A DNA stretch of 64,000 nt, taken from assembly GCA_965217825.1 (NCBI GenBank), contig OZ244571.1, forward strand, positions 4,030,001-4,094,000, in the 5' to 3' direction. Made by a program: the position numbers and the translations under genes. The notes beneath the pieces were generated by a model. The model was not told the DNA's origin. It saw only the letters and a program-made list of their open reading frames with translations, and ran no database searches. Source of the stretch: VXNE01 sp965217825 (GTDB taxonomy: Bacteria; Pseudomonadota; Gammaproteobacteria; Pseudomonadales; Azotimanducaceae). Positions within the stretch are counted from its first letter, which is position 1, and every line of letters begins with the position of its first letter. Of this stretch, positions 32,771 through 40,220 are shown piece by piece.

Positions 32771-33392
32771 CCGATTGCTGATGGTCTCCGCAGTTGCGGG
32801 CGCGAGTCCCGCGGCGGATTCGCGCGCGGGCTCTCCCTTGCGAGATGTGAACCAAACGATACTGGTGTTGGGCGACAGTATCAGCGCGGCCTACGGGATT
32901 CAACGCGAGCAAGGCTGGGTGGCGCTGCTCCAGGAGCGCCTCGATGAGAGAGACGCGCGCGCCCGCGTCGAGAATGCCAGTATGAGTGGTTGGACCACCA
33001 GCGACGGTCTTGCGCAGCTGCCCAGGCTCCTCGACTACCACCGGCCGGACATCGTCGTCATCGAACTCGGCGGCAACGACGGGCTGCGAGGGCTTCCCCT
33101 CGCCCGCATCCGGGCAAACCTGATCACCATGATCGAAACATCAAAGGCGCGAGGGGCGCGCGTGATCGTTGTCGGGATGGAAGTGTCGCCGAATCTCGGA
33201 CCTCGCTACACGGCGGCGTTCCAGAACCTCTTCAGGGAGATCGCCGACAAGACGCGGACGGCGCTGGTACCGTCCCTGTTCGCCCGATTCGATGAGACCA
33301 TGTTCCAACGCGACGACATCCACCCCACTGCCGGCGCGCAGTCCGTGATCCTGGACAACATCTGGCCGGAACTGCTGCCGATGCTGCGTTAG
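32763..33392 (+). CDS. tesA: Multifunctional acyl-CoA thioesterase I/lysophospholipase L1
   Basis: A 209-residue periplasmic SGNH hydrolase. Block I is TILVLGDSISAAYG, block II GMEN-like in RVENASMSGWTTSDGLAQL, block III IVVIELGGNDGLRG, and block V DDIHPTAGAQ gives the Asp and His of the triad. A TTG start at 32763 yields FIRLLMVSAVAGASPAADS, a plausible though weak signal peptide; ATG 32781 would be too short for a signal. It hydrolyses thioesters and lysophospholipids in the periplasm. Divergent from ybbA with an 8-bp overlap of the start regions. Confidence 0.92.
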   Translation: MFIRLLMVSAVAGASPAADSRAGSPLRDVNQTILVLGDSISAAYGIQREQGWVALLQERLDERDARARVENASMSGWTTSDGLAQLPRLLDYHRPDIVVIELGGNDGLRGLPLARIRANLITMIETSKARGARVIVVGMEVSPNLGPRYTAAFQNLFREIADKTRTALVPSLFARFDETMFQRDDIHPTAGAQSVILDNIWPELLPMLR

Positions 33393-33407
33393 CGGCAGGT
33401 ACCCGCG

Positions 33408-33728
33408 TCAGCTCTCGCGGGCGCTGCCGCCGAGGCATGGCGGCGACATCGGCGTATCGCCGAAGCGATCTCTCCAGTCTCCCGGCGCGTAGGCGTGAAG
33501 CGCCAGCGCATGCACGGGGCCGGCGAGTTCTTCTGCCAGCGCAGCATTCACCATGCGGTGCCGATCTATGAGACGGCGGGCGTCGAAGCACTCCGCGACG
33601 ATCACCACCTTGAAGTGAGACTCCGATCCCGCCGGCACGTTGTGGTTCGAACTCTCGTCGTCAACCGTCAAATGCAAGGGATCGAAGGCTTCGACGAGCT
33701 TCGTTTCGATGGTCTGGCGAACGCGCAT
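33408..33728 (-). CDS. BolA-family protein
   Basis: A 106-residue BolA-like protein: IETKLVEAFDPLHLTVDDESSNHNVPAGSESHFKVVIVAECFDARRLIDRHRMVNAALAEELAGPVHALALHAYAPGDW. The conserved HNVPAGSESHFKV and RHRMVNAAL segments carry the histidines used, with monothiol glutaredoxins, to bind [2Fe-2S] clusters. BolA proteins link iron-sulphur handling and stress or envelope regulation. It is convergent with tesA (15-bp gap). Start ATG 33728. Confidence 0.93.
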   Translation of the reverse strand: MRVRQTIETKLVEAFDPLHLTVDDESSNHNVPAGSESHFKVVIVAECFDARRLIDRHRMVNAALAEELAGPVHALALHAYAPGDWRDRFGDTPMSPPCLGGSARES

Positions 33729-33916
33729 TCGACCAGTTTAGCGCATCGGGCACCGGTGCCGCGGTTCCCACCCATCCGTTCGCGCCCCAACGACGTACGA
33801 TCATTCTCGCTTTGCCCCTGGCCAATCGCGTTGTAGCTCGCGTTCAGATCGATCTCCCGGCAAATCGGGCCGCCTTCCCAAGTGCGGCGGCAACCGGAAT
33901 ACGGTAGATTGTTCCC

Positions 33917-34252
33917 ATGAAACGCAGTGTACTGCTCGACCACCTCCGCGCCACGCACCTCAAGTCCGGCGACCGGGAGCTCGCGTTGTCAAACGCCAAG
34001 CGCATTGCGCGATTCCTGCGATCCAGCGGCGCCCGGCGGGTGGTCGGAATCGGCTCGGCATTCGATCCCGCACGGCCATTCACCCGCCGTTCAGACATCG
34101 ACCTTGTCGTGGAAGGCATTGCGCCCCGAATGTTTTATTCGGTGTCGGCTCGCGCCGCGGCCATGACGAATTTCGACTTGGATGTGACGCCCCTGGAGTC
34201 AGCGACTCCCGCTCTAGTGCGCATCGTCAACGACGAAGGACTTGAACTGTGA
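33917..34252 (+). CDS. mntA: MNT-type nucleotidyltransferase antitoxin
   Basis: A 111-residue minimal nucleotidyltransferase. The family motif GS-x(10-12)-DxD is seen as Gly46-Ser47 ... Asp60-Ile-Asp62 (GSAFDPARPFTRRSDIDLVV), and the third acidic residue in NFDLDVTP. MNT antitoxins of type VII systems add AMP to their HepT partner near its active site, silencing it. A 4-bp GTGA overlap links it to the hepT gene, as is standard for this pair. The gene lies at the left border of the repeat/IS island. Confidence 0.88.
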   Translation: MKRSVLLDHLRATHLKSGDRELALSNAKRIARFLRSSGARRVVGIGSAFDPARPFTRRSDIDLVVEGIAPRMFYSVSARAAAMTNFDLDVTPLESATPALVRIVNDEGLEL

Positions 34253-34719
34253 AGTTCGAGGAAGTGCTGGTCCGGCGGCTGGCCGCCGAGATCGACGCTG
34301 AACTGGCAAGCCTGGATGCGCTTGAGCAGGAGTTTGCGAACAGGCCGCGGCAGGACGACACCTATTCGCTGCGCGCTTGCGGATCGATCCTGCACGACTT
34401 CTATAACGGCGTTGAACGCATTTTGGTTCGCGTCGCGCATGAGATCAACGGCGGCGTCCCGCAAGCGGGGCAGTGGCACCAGCAACTCATCGAGGACATG
34501 AGGCTCGACATTCCCGAAGTCCGCCCCGCAGTAATCGACCCCGAACTTGCTAAAACGTTGGGCGAATATCTTCGCTTTCGGCATGTCTTTCGTAACGTCT
34601 ACGGATCGATCCTGGAAGCGGATCGCATGCGGCCGCTGGAACAGCGAATGCCCGCAACATTGGCCTCGTTCCGCGAACAAATCCGGGAATTCCTCTGTTG
34701 GATACTCGGCGGCGGGTAA
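34249..34719 (+). CDS. hepT: HepT-like ribonuclease toxin
   Basis: A 156-residue helical HEPN-fold protein. The catalytic HEPN motif is seen as RACGSILHDFYNGVERIL (Arg42, His49 and Tyr52 in a R-x6-H-D-F-Y arrangement), fitting the HepT-like RNase/adenylylation site. It is the toxin of the MNT/HepT pair. The last 76 codons and 28 bp downstream are duplicated at 42230-42487 with four mismatches, all transitions, two of which change the protein. This copy has the complete 5' part and its GTG start at 34249 overlaps the antitoxin stop. Confidence 0.88.
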   Translation: MKFEEVLVRRLAAEIDAELASLDALEQEFANRPRQDDTYSLRACGSILHDFYNGVERILVRVAHEINGGVPQAGQWHQQLIEDMRLDIPEVRPAVIDPELAKTLGEYLRFRHVFRNVYGSILEADRMRPLEQRMPATLASFREQIREFLCWILGGG

Positions 34720-34747
34720 GGAACAGTCCAGAATAGGATTTGATCGG
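34490..34747 (+). repeat. Left copy of a 258-bp direct repeat (hepT 3' end)
   Basis: Identical in length to 42230-42487, offset exactly 7740 bp, 254 of 258 bases the same by direct reading. It brackets the whole repeat/IS island. Confidence 0.95.
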
Positions 34748-34905
34748 CCGTTTGGGACAGCCATGAAAGTGGGGCCATTTGCGGCCGTTTGGGACAGCCA
34801 TGAAAGTGGGGCCATTTGGGACAGCTATAAAAGGGACAGCCACGGCCGTTTGGGACAGCCATGAAGCCGACTTAGGCCAACTTGGGTGCGGCCGTTTGGG
34901 ACAGA
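34745..34905. repeat. Interspersed repeat cluster 4a, core TTTGGGACAGCCATGA
   Basis: Units begin at 34751, 34788, 34815, 34833 (GGGACAGCCA only), 34849 and 34895 (TTTGGGACAG). The first two are a perfect 37-bp tandem (34745-34781 and 34782-34818). The cluster begins where the 258-bp hepT repeat ends. Confidence 0.9.
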
Positions 34906-35085
34906 AGACGACGCTTCGCGACGGTACGGCGGCGCCGGTGCCAGACCTGGTGGAGCGCGACTTCACGGTGTCGCGGCCGAACGCGCTGTAGGAGAGCTTC
35001 TTCGCGACGCTCGAGTGCGAGTTGATCGAGCGCAGCAGTTTCCGCGCGCGGGACGAGGCGCGGTCGGCGGTGTTCGACTGCATCG
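34905..35085 (+). pseudogene. IS3-family transposase remnant with internal deletion
   Basis: Reading the plus strand gives PVPDLVERDFTVSRPNAL, a stop, then ESFFATLECELIERSSFRARDEARSAVFDCI. The first piece matches the segment before the first catalytic Asp of an IS3 OrfB (compare APDLVRRDFSASAADELW in the intact element at 35452-36327) and the second matches the catalytic-Glu segment (NALCESFFATLECELI). About 120 codons between are missing, joined at the common PN/NAL sequence. It differs clearly from the intact IS3 here, so it is from another IS3. Confidence 0.85.
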
Positions 35086-35091
35086 TCCAAC

Positions 35092-35247
35092 TTGGGGACA
35101 GCCATACAACTTAGAGCGACTTAGGCACAGCCATGGCCGACATAGGGACAGCCATGGCGGATGCACCAAACTGGAAGTGGCGAACAACCTCCCACGGCAC
35201 CTTGGAGACGCAGTTTGGGACAGCCATAACGAGACGCAGTTTGGGAC
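35092..35247. repeat. Interspersed repeat cluster 4b
   Basis: Units GGGGACAGCCATA (35094), AGGCACAGCCATGG (35123), AGGGACAGCCATGG (35143), TTTGGGACAGCCATAACG (35210) and a half unit TTTGGGAC (35240) that is interrupted by the IS3 element; its other half, AGCCATAACGCAG, is at 36684-36696. The remaining bases between units have no recognisable gene. Confidence 0.9.
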
Positions 35248-35451
35248 TGGACCTGACCCGCTTCGGTGGGCAGTTTATCACTTGAACAAATGGACCTTGC
35301 GGTCCCGCCGCCCTTGATCGGGGCGGTTCCCCGATACGGAGCGACGCCAATGGTGCGCGCCGCCCGTTTTCAAACGGGCGGGCGGCGCGCCTACGCGACC
35401 CGGCCGCCGGGCCGCGCTCCAAAGCTCCCGCGGGTCCGCCAGCGGCGACGT

Positions 35452-36327
35452 TCACGCCGCCTCCCGCATGTGGTCCCAACCGCCCCGGCGCTCGAACTCC
35501 GCCGGGCTCAGGTAGCCGATGGACGAGTGGCGGCGCTTGTTGTTGTAAAACCCCTCGATGAAATCGAAGATCGCCAGTTCGGCCTCGCGCCGCGTGCGGA
35601 ACGTCGCGCGATCGATCAATTCGCACTCCAGCGTGGCGAAAAAACTCTCGCACAGCGCGTTGTCGTAGCAGTCGCCCGTCGAGCCCATCGACAGCCGCAC
35701 GCCGGCGTCGCGGCAGCGGTTGCCGAACGCCAGCGAGGTGTATTGCGAGCCCCGGTCGGAGTGGTGGATCACGCCGCGCGCGCCGCGCTGCTCCAGCGCC
35801 ATGTCCAGCGCGTCGAGCATCAGCCGCGTCACCAGTTCGGCGCCCATGCACCAGCCCACGACGCGCCTGGAATACACATCCACGACCACCGCCAGGAACA
35901 GAAACCCCGCCAGCGTCGGAACGTAGGTCGCGTCCGCCACCCACAGCTCGTCCGCCGCCGAAGCCGAAAAGTCGCGCCGCACCAGGTCCGGCGCCGGCTC
36001 CGCCGACGCGTCCGCCGCCGTCGTCTTCGTCCATTTGCGCCGATCGACGCCGCGCAGGCCGCTCTCCCGCATCAGCCGCGCCACCCGCTTGCGGCCAAGC
36101 CGCTCGCCCTCCTCCCGCAGCTCCGCGTGAATCCGCGGCGCGCCGTACGTGCCCCGCGAATCGCGGTGTATCGCCTCGATCCGCGCCGACAACCCGGCGT
36201 CCCGCCGCGCGCGCGGCGACGGACCCCGCCGCAGCCACGCGTAGTACCCGCTGGCGGAGACCCCCAGCACCCGGCACATCGTCGCCACCTTGTGATCGGC
36301 CCGATTCGCCTTCACGAACTCGAACAC
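35452..36327 (-). CDS. IS3-family transposase OrfB (catalytic DDE part)
   Basis: A 291-residue frame containing the HTH_21-like segment (VLGVSASGYYAWLRRG) and the integrase core rve domain: first Asp in LWVADATYVPTLAGFLFLAVVVDVYSRRVVGW, second in VIHHSDRGSQY, Glu in CESFFATLECELI. The first codons overlap orfA by 16 bp; a GAAAGG stretch near 36332 could allow -1 frameshifting to give the fused protein DSIPEKVFEFVKANRADHK, as usual in IS3. Intact, so the element could still be active. Confidence 0.95.
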   Translation of the reverse strand: MFEFVKANRADHKVATMCRVLGVSASGYYAWLRRGPSPRARRDAGLSARIEAIHRDSRGTYGAPRIHAELREEGERLGRKRVARLMRESGLRGVDRRKWTKTTAADASAEPAPDLVRRDFSASAADELWVADATYVPTLAGFLFLAVVVDVYSRRVVGWCMGAELVTRLMLDALDMALEQRGARGVIHHSDRGSQYTSLAFGNRCRDAGVRLSMGSTGDCYDNALCESFFATLECELIDRATFRTRREAELAIFDFIEGFYNNKRRHSSIGYLSPAEFERRGGWDHMREAA

Positions 36328-36626
36328 CTTTCCGGTATCGAGTCGGCCTCCCGCGCGAACCAGGCCGCGGCCTTTGCCAATATGTCGCGCTCTTCGCGCA
36401 GCCGCCGATTCTCGCGCTTGATCCGACGCAGCTCCGAACGCTCCTCGCTCGTCAGCCCGTCGCCGCGCCGGCCCGCGTCGCGGTCCGCCTGCCGCACCCA
36501 GTTGACGATCGTCTGCGCCGTCGGCTCGAACTCCCTCGACAACTCCGCCGGACTACGACCGGACCGAACCAGCGCCACCATCTTCTCTCGAAAATCCCCC
36601 GCGTACGGGCGTCGAGTCTTCGCCAT
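36312..36626 (-). CDS. IS3-family transposase OrfA (DNA-binding part)
   Basis: A 104-residue HTH_Tnp_1 protein: MAKTRRPYAGDFREKMVALVRSGRSPAELSREFEPTAQTIVNWVRQ, then a leucine-zipper-like helix LRRIKRENRRLREERDILAKAAAWFARE used for dimerisation. ATG 36626 has a strong AGGAGG box 10 bp upstream on the minus strand. Normally expressed alone or as the OrfAB fusion through frameshifting. Confidence 0.95.
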   Translation of the reverse strand: MAKTRRPYAGDFREKMVALVRSGRSPAELSREFEPTAQTIVNWVRQADRDAGRRGDGLTSEERSELRRIKRENRRLREERDILAKAAAWFAREADSIPERCSSS

Positions 36627-36704
36627 AGGAACACCTCCTCCTATTAGGATCCATGTGTCCACTAAAGCGGGTCAACTCCAGACAGCCATAACGCAGTTCC
36701 CTAG

Positions 36705-38475
36705 GAGGGCGTCCGAGAACAGGGCACTTGGCGGCATTTTGCTCCTGCTGACGCGTATCGGCTCATGTCGGTTGCTCCGGCAACACGGCCCCGCCACGCG
36801 GCAAGTCGAGCCCAGACGTCTCGTTATGCTTTTTTCGACTGAAAAGGGGCGCGGCCAGACCGTTTCGTCACTTCCAGAGATCCCGCGGGCCCGATTCTAC
36901 GCCATCGCCGCCCTTTGCCCGAACTCCAGGCACACCGCTCCCCGGAGCGCCGCATGGACCATTTTCTTGACGTTGTGCGCGGAGCAGACCAGCGAGAACT
37001 CGCTGTCCACCTTCGACTTGCCCCGCACACCGAAACCCCGGAAACCCGTGTTCTTGATCTGCCCGAACACCGGTTCCACTATCGCCTTGCGGCGTCGGTA
37101 AACGGCCCGACCCTCCGGCCGCGACATCCGCTCGTTCATCGCCCGGCGCAACGGCTCTTGGCCATCGCTCGTCACCGTCCGCGCCGCCCCGGACTTCGAC
37201 CGGCAACAGCGATCGTGATAGGCGCAGGCCGCGCAAACCTCGGCCTCGCCCCGATACTCGCGCCGGCCCCGGGCGTCCACGCGCCGCAACGCCAGGAACT
37301 GGCCGCCGGGACAATGAAAACCGTCCCGCGCCTCGTCGTAGCGAAAGTCCGCCTTCACCAAGGGGCGATCGCTGTCCTCCACGCCGGTCGCGGCCGGCTT
37401 CTCGCCGCGGTCCGTCGCGATGTACGCCTCCACCCCCCGGTCCGACACCGCCCGCAGGTTGTCCCCCGAGTAATAGCCGTTGTCCAGGCTCATCTTGTCC
37501 GGCAAGCGGCCGCTCGACGCCTCCAGCTCGTCCAGCGCCCGGCCGACCTCGCCTTGGTCGTTCGCCGCTTGGCTGACGTGTTGGCCGACAATGATCTGCG
37601 CGTCCCCGTCCACCCCGATCTGCGCGTTGTAGGCGTAATCGAACGCCCCCTTCTTGCCCATGATCCGCGCGTCCTTGTCGGCGAAGCTGATCTGCTTCTT
37701 GTCCTCGATCTCCCGCCCCGGCCGCAGCTCCGCCTCGCGCGCCTCCAGCGCCCGCTTCGCCTCGCGTATCCGCTCCAGGCGCTGTTCCTTGTCGCGCAAG
37801 TCCTCCCGCAACTCGTAGCCCGTGGCGTCCCGGTACGCGCGGTCCTCCTCCTCGTCGCAGCGCCGCGCCTGTTCCGACAGCGCCTCGATCTCCTCGCACA
37901 GCGCGCGCTCCCGCTCCCGCATCCGACCGTAGCTCATCGCCTTGTGCTTCGAACTGTTCGCCTTGAACTTCGAGCCGTCCAGACTCACATGGCCCAGCGA
38001 AGCCATGTCGAGCTCCAGCGCCATGCGCACCGTCTGCTTGAAGCAGGACCGGAAAAAGTCCCCGCGGTCCTTGCGGAAATCGCTCAGCACCCGAAAGTTC
38101 GGGCAGTGCTTGCCCGCGATGTGCATGAACCCCAAATCCTCGTTGCACCGCTTCTCGATCTGCCGCGAACTGAAAACCCCGTGGCTGTACGCGTATATCA
38201 GAATCGAGACGATCTGCCGCGGCGCGTACGCGCGCTGGCCCCGGCGGCTGTATCGGGCGTCCACCTCCGAGGTGTCCAACTGCTCGAACAAGTCCCGATA
38301 CACGAAACAATCGTGGTCGTCCGGCAGCAGGTCGAAAACGTTGCTGGGGAAAAGTTGGCTCTGGGAGTAATCCGCCGGGTAGTCCTTGAAGGGAGGCATC
38401 CAACACCCTCTCGTCAGCAAGGATCAAACGATATCACAAAGGATATGCGGGGGGTGCCCGTTCTCGGACAGCCTC
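36705..38475 (-). mobile_element. IS1182-family element, copy 1
   Basis: A 1771-bp element with ends GAGGGCGTCCGAGAACAGGGC (left, 36705) and, on the complement of the right end, GAGGCTGTCCGAGAAC-GGGC. A CTAG target duplication flanks it (36701-36704 and 38476-38479). It interrupted a tandem array of the GGGACAGCCA repeat: the flanks rejoin to CGCAGTTCC-CTAG-TCGG, which also occurs intact at 38512-38524. It is an inverted twin of 51957-53727. Confidence 0.93.
36897..38399 (-). CDS. IS1182-family transposase, copy 1
   Basis: A 500-residue DDE transposase. The N-terminal DUF772-type domain (FRDLFEQLDTSEVDARYSRRGQRAYAPRQIVSILIYAYSHGVFSSRQIEKRCNEDLGFMHIAGKHCPNFRVLSDFRK) and the DDE core (VSLDGSKFKANSS ... 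KMSLDNGYYSG ... KAIVEPVFGQIKNTGFRGF) are clear; a coiled insertion with a zinc-like Cys cluster (CAACAYHDRCC) lies between. ATG 38399 (PPFKDYPADYSQSQLFP) is chosen over a TTG seven codons upstream. The protein sequence is the same as that of the copy at 52033. Confidence 0.95.
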   Translation of the reverse strand: MPPFKDYPADYSQSQLFPSNVFDLLPDDHDCFVYRDLFEQLDTSEVDARYSRRGQRAYAPRQIVSILIYAYSHGVFSSRQIEKRCNEDLGFMHIAGKHCPNFRVLSDFRKDRGDFFRSCFKQTVRMALELDMASLGHVSLDGSKFKANSSKHKAMSYGRMRERERALCEEIEALSEQARRCDEEEDRAYRDATGYELREDLRDKEQRLERIREAKRALEAREAELRPGREIEDKKQISFADKDARIMGKKGAFDYAYNAQIGVDGDAQIIVGQHVSQAANDQGEVGRALDELEASSGRLPDKMSLDNGYYSGDNLRAVSDRGVEAYIATDRGEKPAATGVEDSDRPLVKADFRYDEARDGFHCPGGQFLALRRVDARGRREYRGEAEVCAACAYHDRCCRSKSGAARTVTSDGQEPLRRAMNERMSRPEGRAVYRRRKAIVEPVFGQIKNTGFRGFGVRGKSKVDSEFSLVCSAHNVKKMVHAALRGAVCLEFGQRAAMA

Positions 38476-38824
38476 CTAGTCGGATGCGCAGTTTGGGACA
38501 GCCATAACGCAGTTCCCTAGTCGGAAGGCTTCGCGGGACCACGGCATTCGCCGTTTCGTGGACGACTTCTGCCTAGGACTGCCTATTCGGACATCCATAA
38601 AATCGGTTTGCCGGATTCCGTCGGAACGACTATAGGGACACCCATGATCCGGTCCGCCGGACCCTCGTCGGTGGCGCACGGGCTCCTCGGGACAGCCCAA
38701 CGTCGATCCGCAGGCCAATGCTCCGACCGACAAACGGCTACGCGCCGAAGCAACAACTTCGTACGCCATCAAGCGGCATCAGTCTCTAGGCCGAGCACCA
38801 CCAAAAAACGGAAAATTCGTACCC
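38476..38824. repeat. Interspersed repeat units between IS1182 copy 1 and the RAYT gene
   Basis: 349 bp without a gene. TTTGGGACAGCCATAACG at 38490, TTCGGACATCCATA at 38585, ATAGGGACACCCATG at 38632 and TCGGGACAGCCCA at 38689 are repeat units. The rest shows no gene or strong structure. Confidence 0.85.
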
Positions 38825-39724
38825 ATGACGCGCCCACGGTACGAGCTGATCAACCGCGAGGAAGGTGGTTTCTACCACGTGTTCAATCGCTGCGTGCGTC
38901 AAGCCCGCCTTTGCGGTGATGATCCCGTGACCAGCGAAAATCGAGACCACCGGCGCGGCTGGATTGAATTGAGGCTGCTTGCTCTGACAGATGTCTTCGC
39001 CGTCGACGTCTATGCCTATGCAGTAATGTCGAACCACTACCACATTGTCATCCACTATTGCCCGCAACGGGCGCGCACCTGGTCTGACGCCGAGGTCGTC
39101 CGACGCTGGTTGCAAGTGTATGGATCACCGAACACGAAACGCGCGCAGTCCGGGCAGGAATTGCAATATGACGAAGATTGGATTCGCGAGCGGCGGCAAC
39201 GATTGGGTGACCTGTCGTGGTACATGCGCTGTCTTAACGAATACATTGCCCGTAAAGCCAACAGCGAAGACGGCTGCACAGGACACTTTTGGGAAGGGCG
39301 CTACCGCTCCAAGCCCCTGTCCGACGAGCGCGCAGTGCATGCATGCATGGCCTATAACGACCTGAACCCTTTCCGCGCGGGTCTGGTGGACCGTGTCGAC
39401 GCCAAGCAACACACGTCGCTGCGACGTCGCCTGGAGGAAGCGGCACGGGAGCCAAAACGCCATGGCAAGCCGATACGCCCACTTCGATTCGATCAGGCGA
39501 AAGGACGAGTTGCTTCGGCGGGTGAATCGTTTCTAGCAACTACCCTCAGCGATTACCTGCAACAGGTGGAGTGGACCGCCGCGAATTCTCGCAGCGACGC
39601 GCCAACAGGCACCGATCCACCACTGCCGCTATGCCGTGCGAAAACCTGGTTGAAGTCCGTAGCGCGACAGCGTCAGCGCACCCGCAAGCACAAGCCACCC
39701 CTTCGGTCTTCCATAGCAGCTTGA
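38825..39724 (+). CDS. REP-associated-type transposase (RAYT/Y1_Tnp, IS200-like)
   Basis: A 299-residue Y1-transposase/TnpA_REP protein: YELINREEGGFYHVFNRCVRQARLCGDDPVT, then the HUH metal-binding motif in YAVMSNHYHIVIHY, and the conserved RAYT tail LSWYMRCLNEYIARKANSEDGCTGHFWEGRYRSKPLSDERAVHACMAYNDLNPFRAGLVD, which includes the Tyr expected to attack DNA. Such enzymes cleave single-stranded REP-type repeats and are thought to spread them in genomes. Here it is embedded in clusters of the GGGACA(C/G)CCA repeat on both sides. No paired IS ends were found, as is usual for these domesticated genes. Start ATG 38825. Confidence 0.9.
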   Translation: MTRPRYELINREEGGFYHVFNRCVRQARLCGDDPVTSENRDHRRGWIELRLLALTDVFAVDVYAYAVMSNHYHIVIHYCPQRARTWSDAEVVRRWLQVYGSPNTKRAQSGQELQYDEDWIRERRQRLGDLSWYMRCLNEYIARKANSEDGCTGHFWEGRYRSKPLSDERAVHACMAYNDLNPFRAGLVDRVDAKQHTSLRRRLEEAAREPKRHGKPIRPLRFDQAKGRVASAGESFLATTLSDYLQQVEWTAANSRSDAPTGTDPPLPLCRAKTWLKSVARQRQRTRKHKPPLRSSIAA

Positions 39725-39740
39725 TCCGCTCAGCCGGATC
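39723..39740. terminator. Hairpin directly after the RAYT gene
   Basis: GATCCG (39723-39728) and CGGATC (39735-39740) form a 6-bp stem around CTCAGC, beginning at the stop codon. No U-run follows, so a terminator role is weak; it may be a 3' end marker. Confidence 0.3.
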
Positions 39741-40090
39741 CTTGTGTTCCACCGACTGACGGGCGAACTTCTGCGCCTGCAACTCGCCGCCCTACGCGCG
39801 CCCTTGGTGACGTTTCCATAGATCGGCCCGATGGGATGCCCGAAATAGCGTTGGCGGCGGCGGCGGGCGGCCCTGCTAAGTAGCGTTTCAATCGGTCCTC
39901 TGCCTTCTGGCGCTCATCGTGACTTGATCGAACCGCGAGCGGGAGCGGCCGATCATCCTGCACACTCCCGTTACCCTTTTACCGCGCAAGGGCATCGACC
40001 GCCGAGTCCTTGGAACCCAGTCGAATAGTCTGGTTCGGCCCGCGGCAACCCATTCCTACTTCGTCGACCGCGCGCTCCCGAGTTGCTTCG
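39741..40090. other. 350 bp with no recognised gene
   Basis: A 77-codon frame on the minus strand (39730-39963) shows no family likeness and contains low-complexity GGC runs. No repeat unit is recognised before 40099. Probably degraded DNA of the island. Confidence 0.45.
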
Positions 40091-40200
40091 CTAGTTCGTG
40101 GGTGTCCCTATCGGTTCTTCTCCGAGTTGCTTCGCTAGTTCGTGGGTAGTTCGTGGGTGTCCCTATCGGTCTATCGGTTCTTATGGCTGGCCCTATCGAT
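40091..40200. repeat. Interspersed repeat cluster 5
   Basis: TGGGTGTCCCTATCGG at 40099 and 40154 and TGGCTGGCCCTATCG at 40184. The flank GAGTTGCTTCGCTAGTTCG is duplicated at 40079 and 40124, so flank plus unit was copied as a block; a shorter internal copy TAGTTCGTGGG follows. It lies next to the IS1634 left end. Confidence 0.85.
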
Positions 40201-40220
40201 TTTCTCCTATCCGTTTCTAG

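Larger units (their letters stand above)
35248..36680 (-). mobile_element. Complete IS3-family insertion sequence
   Basis: A 1433-bp element. Terminal inverted repeats are 25 bp: left 35248-35272 (begins TGGACCTGACCCGCTT) and right 36656-36680 (its complement begins TGGAGTTGACCCGCTT), 20 of 25 matching. A 3-bp target duplication GAC (35245-35247 and 36681-36683) flanks it and splits a GGGACAGCC repeat unit. It codes for orfA and orfB in the -1 frameshift arrangement typical of the family. Confidence 0.95.

Noticed and set aside
36915..38507. A 530-codon frame opposite the IS1182 transposase, and the alternative same-strand 519-codon frame
   Set aside because: Both are shadows of a GC-rich transposase gene; they recur only because the whole element is duplicated.
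39730..39963. A 77-codon minus-strand gene
   Set aside because: Low-complexity composition and no similarity to a family I recognise.
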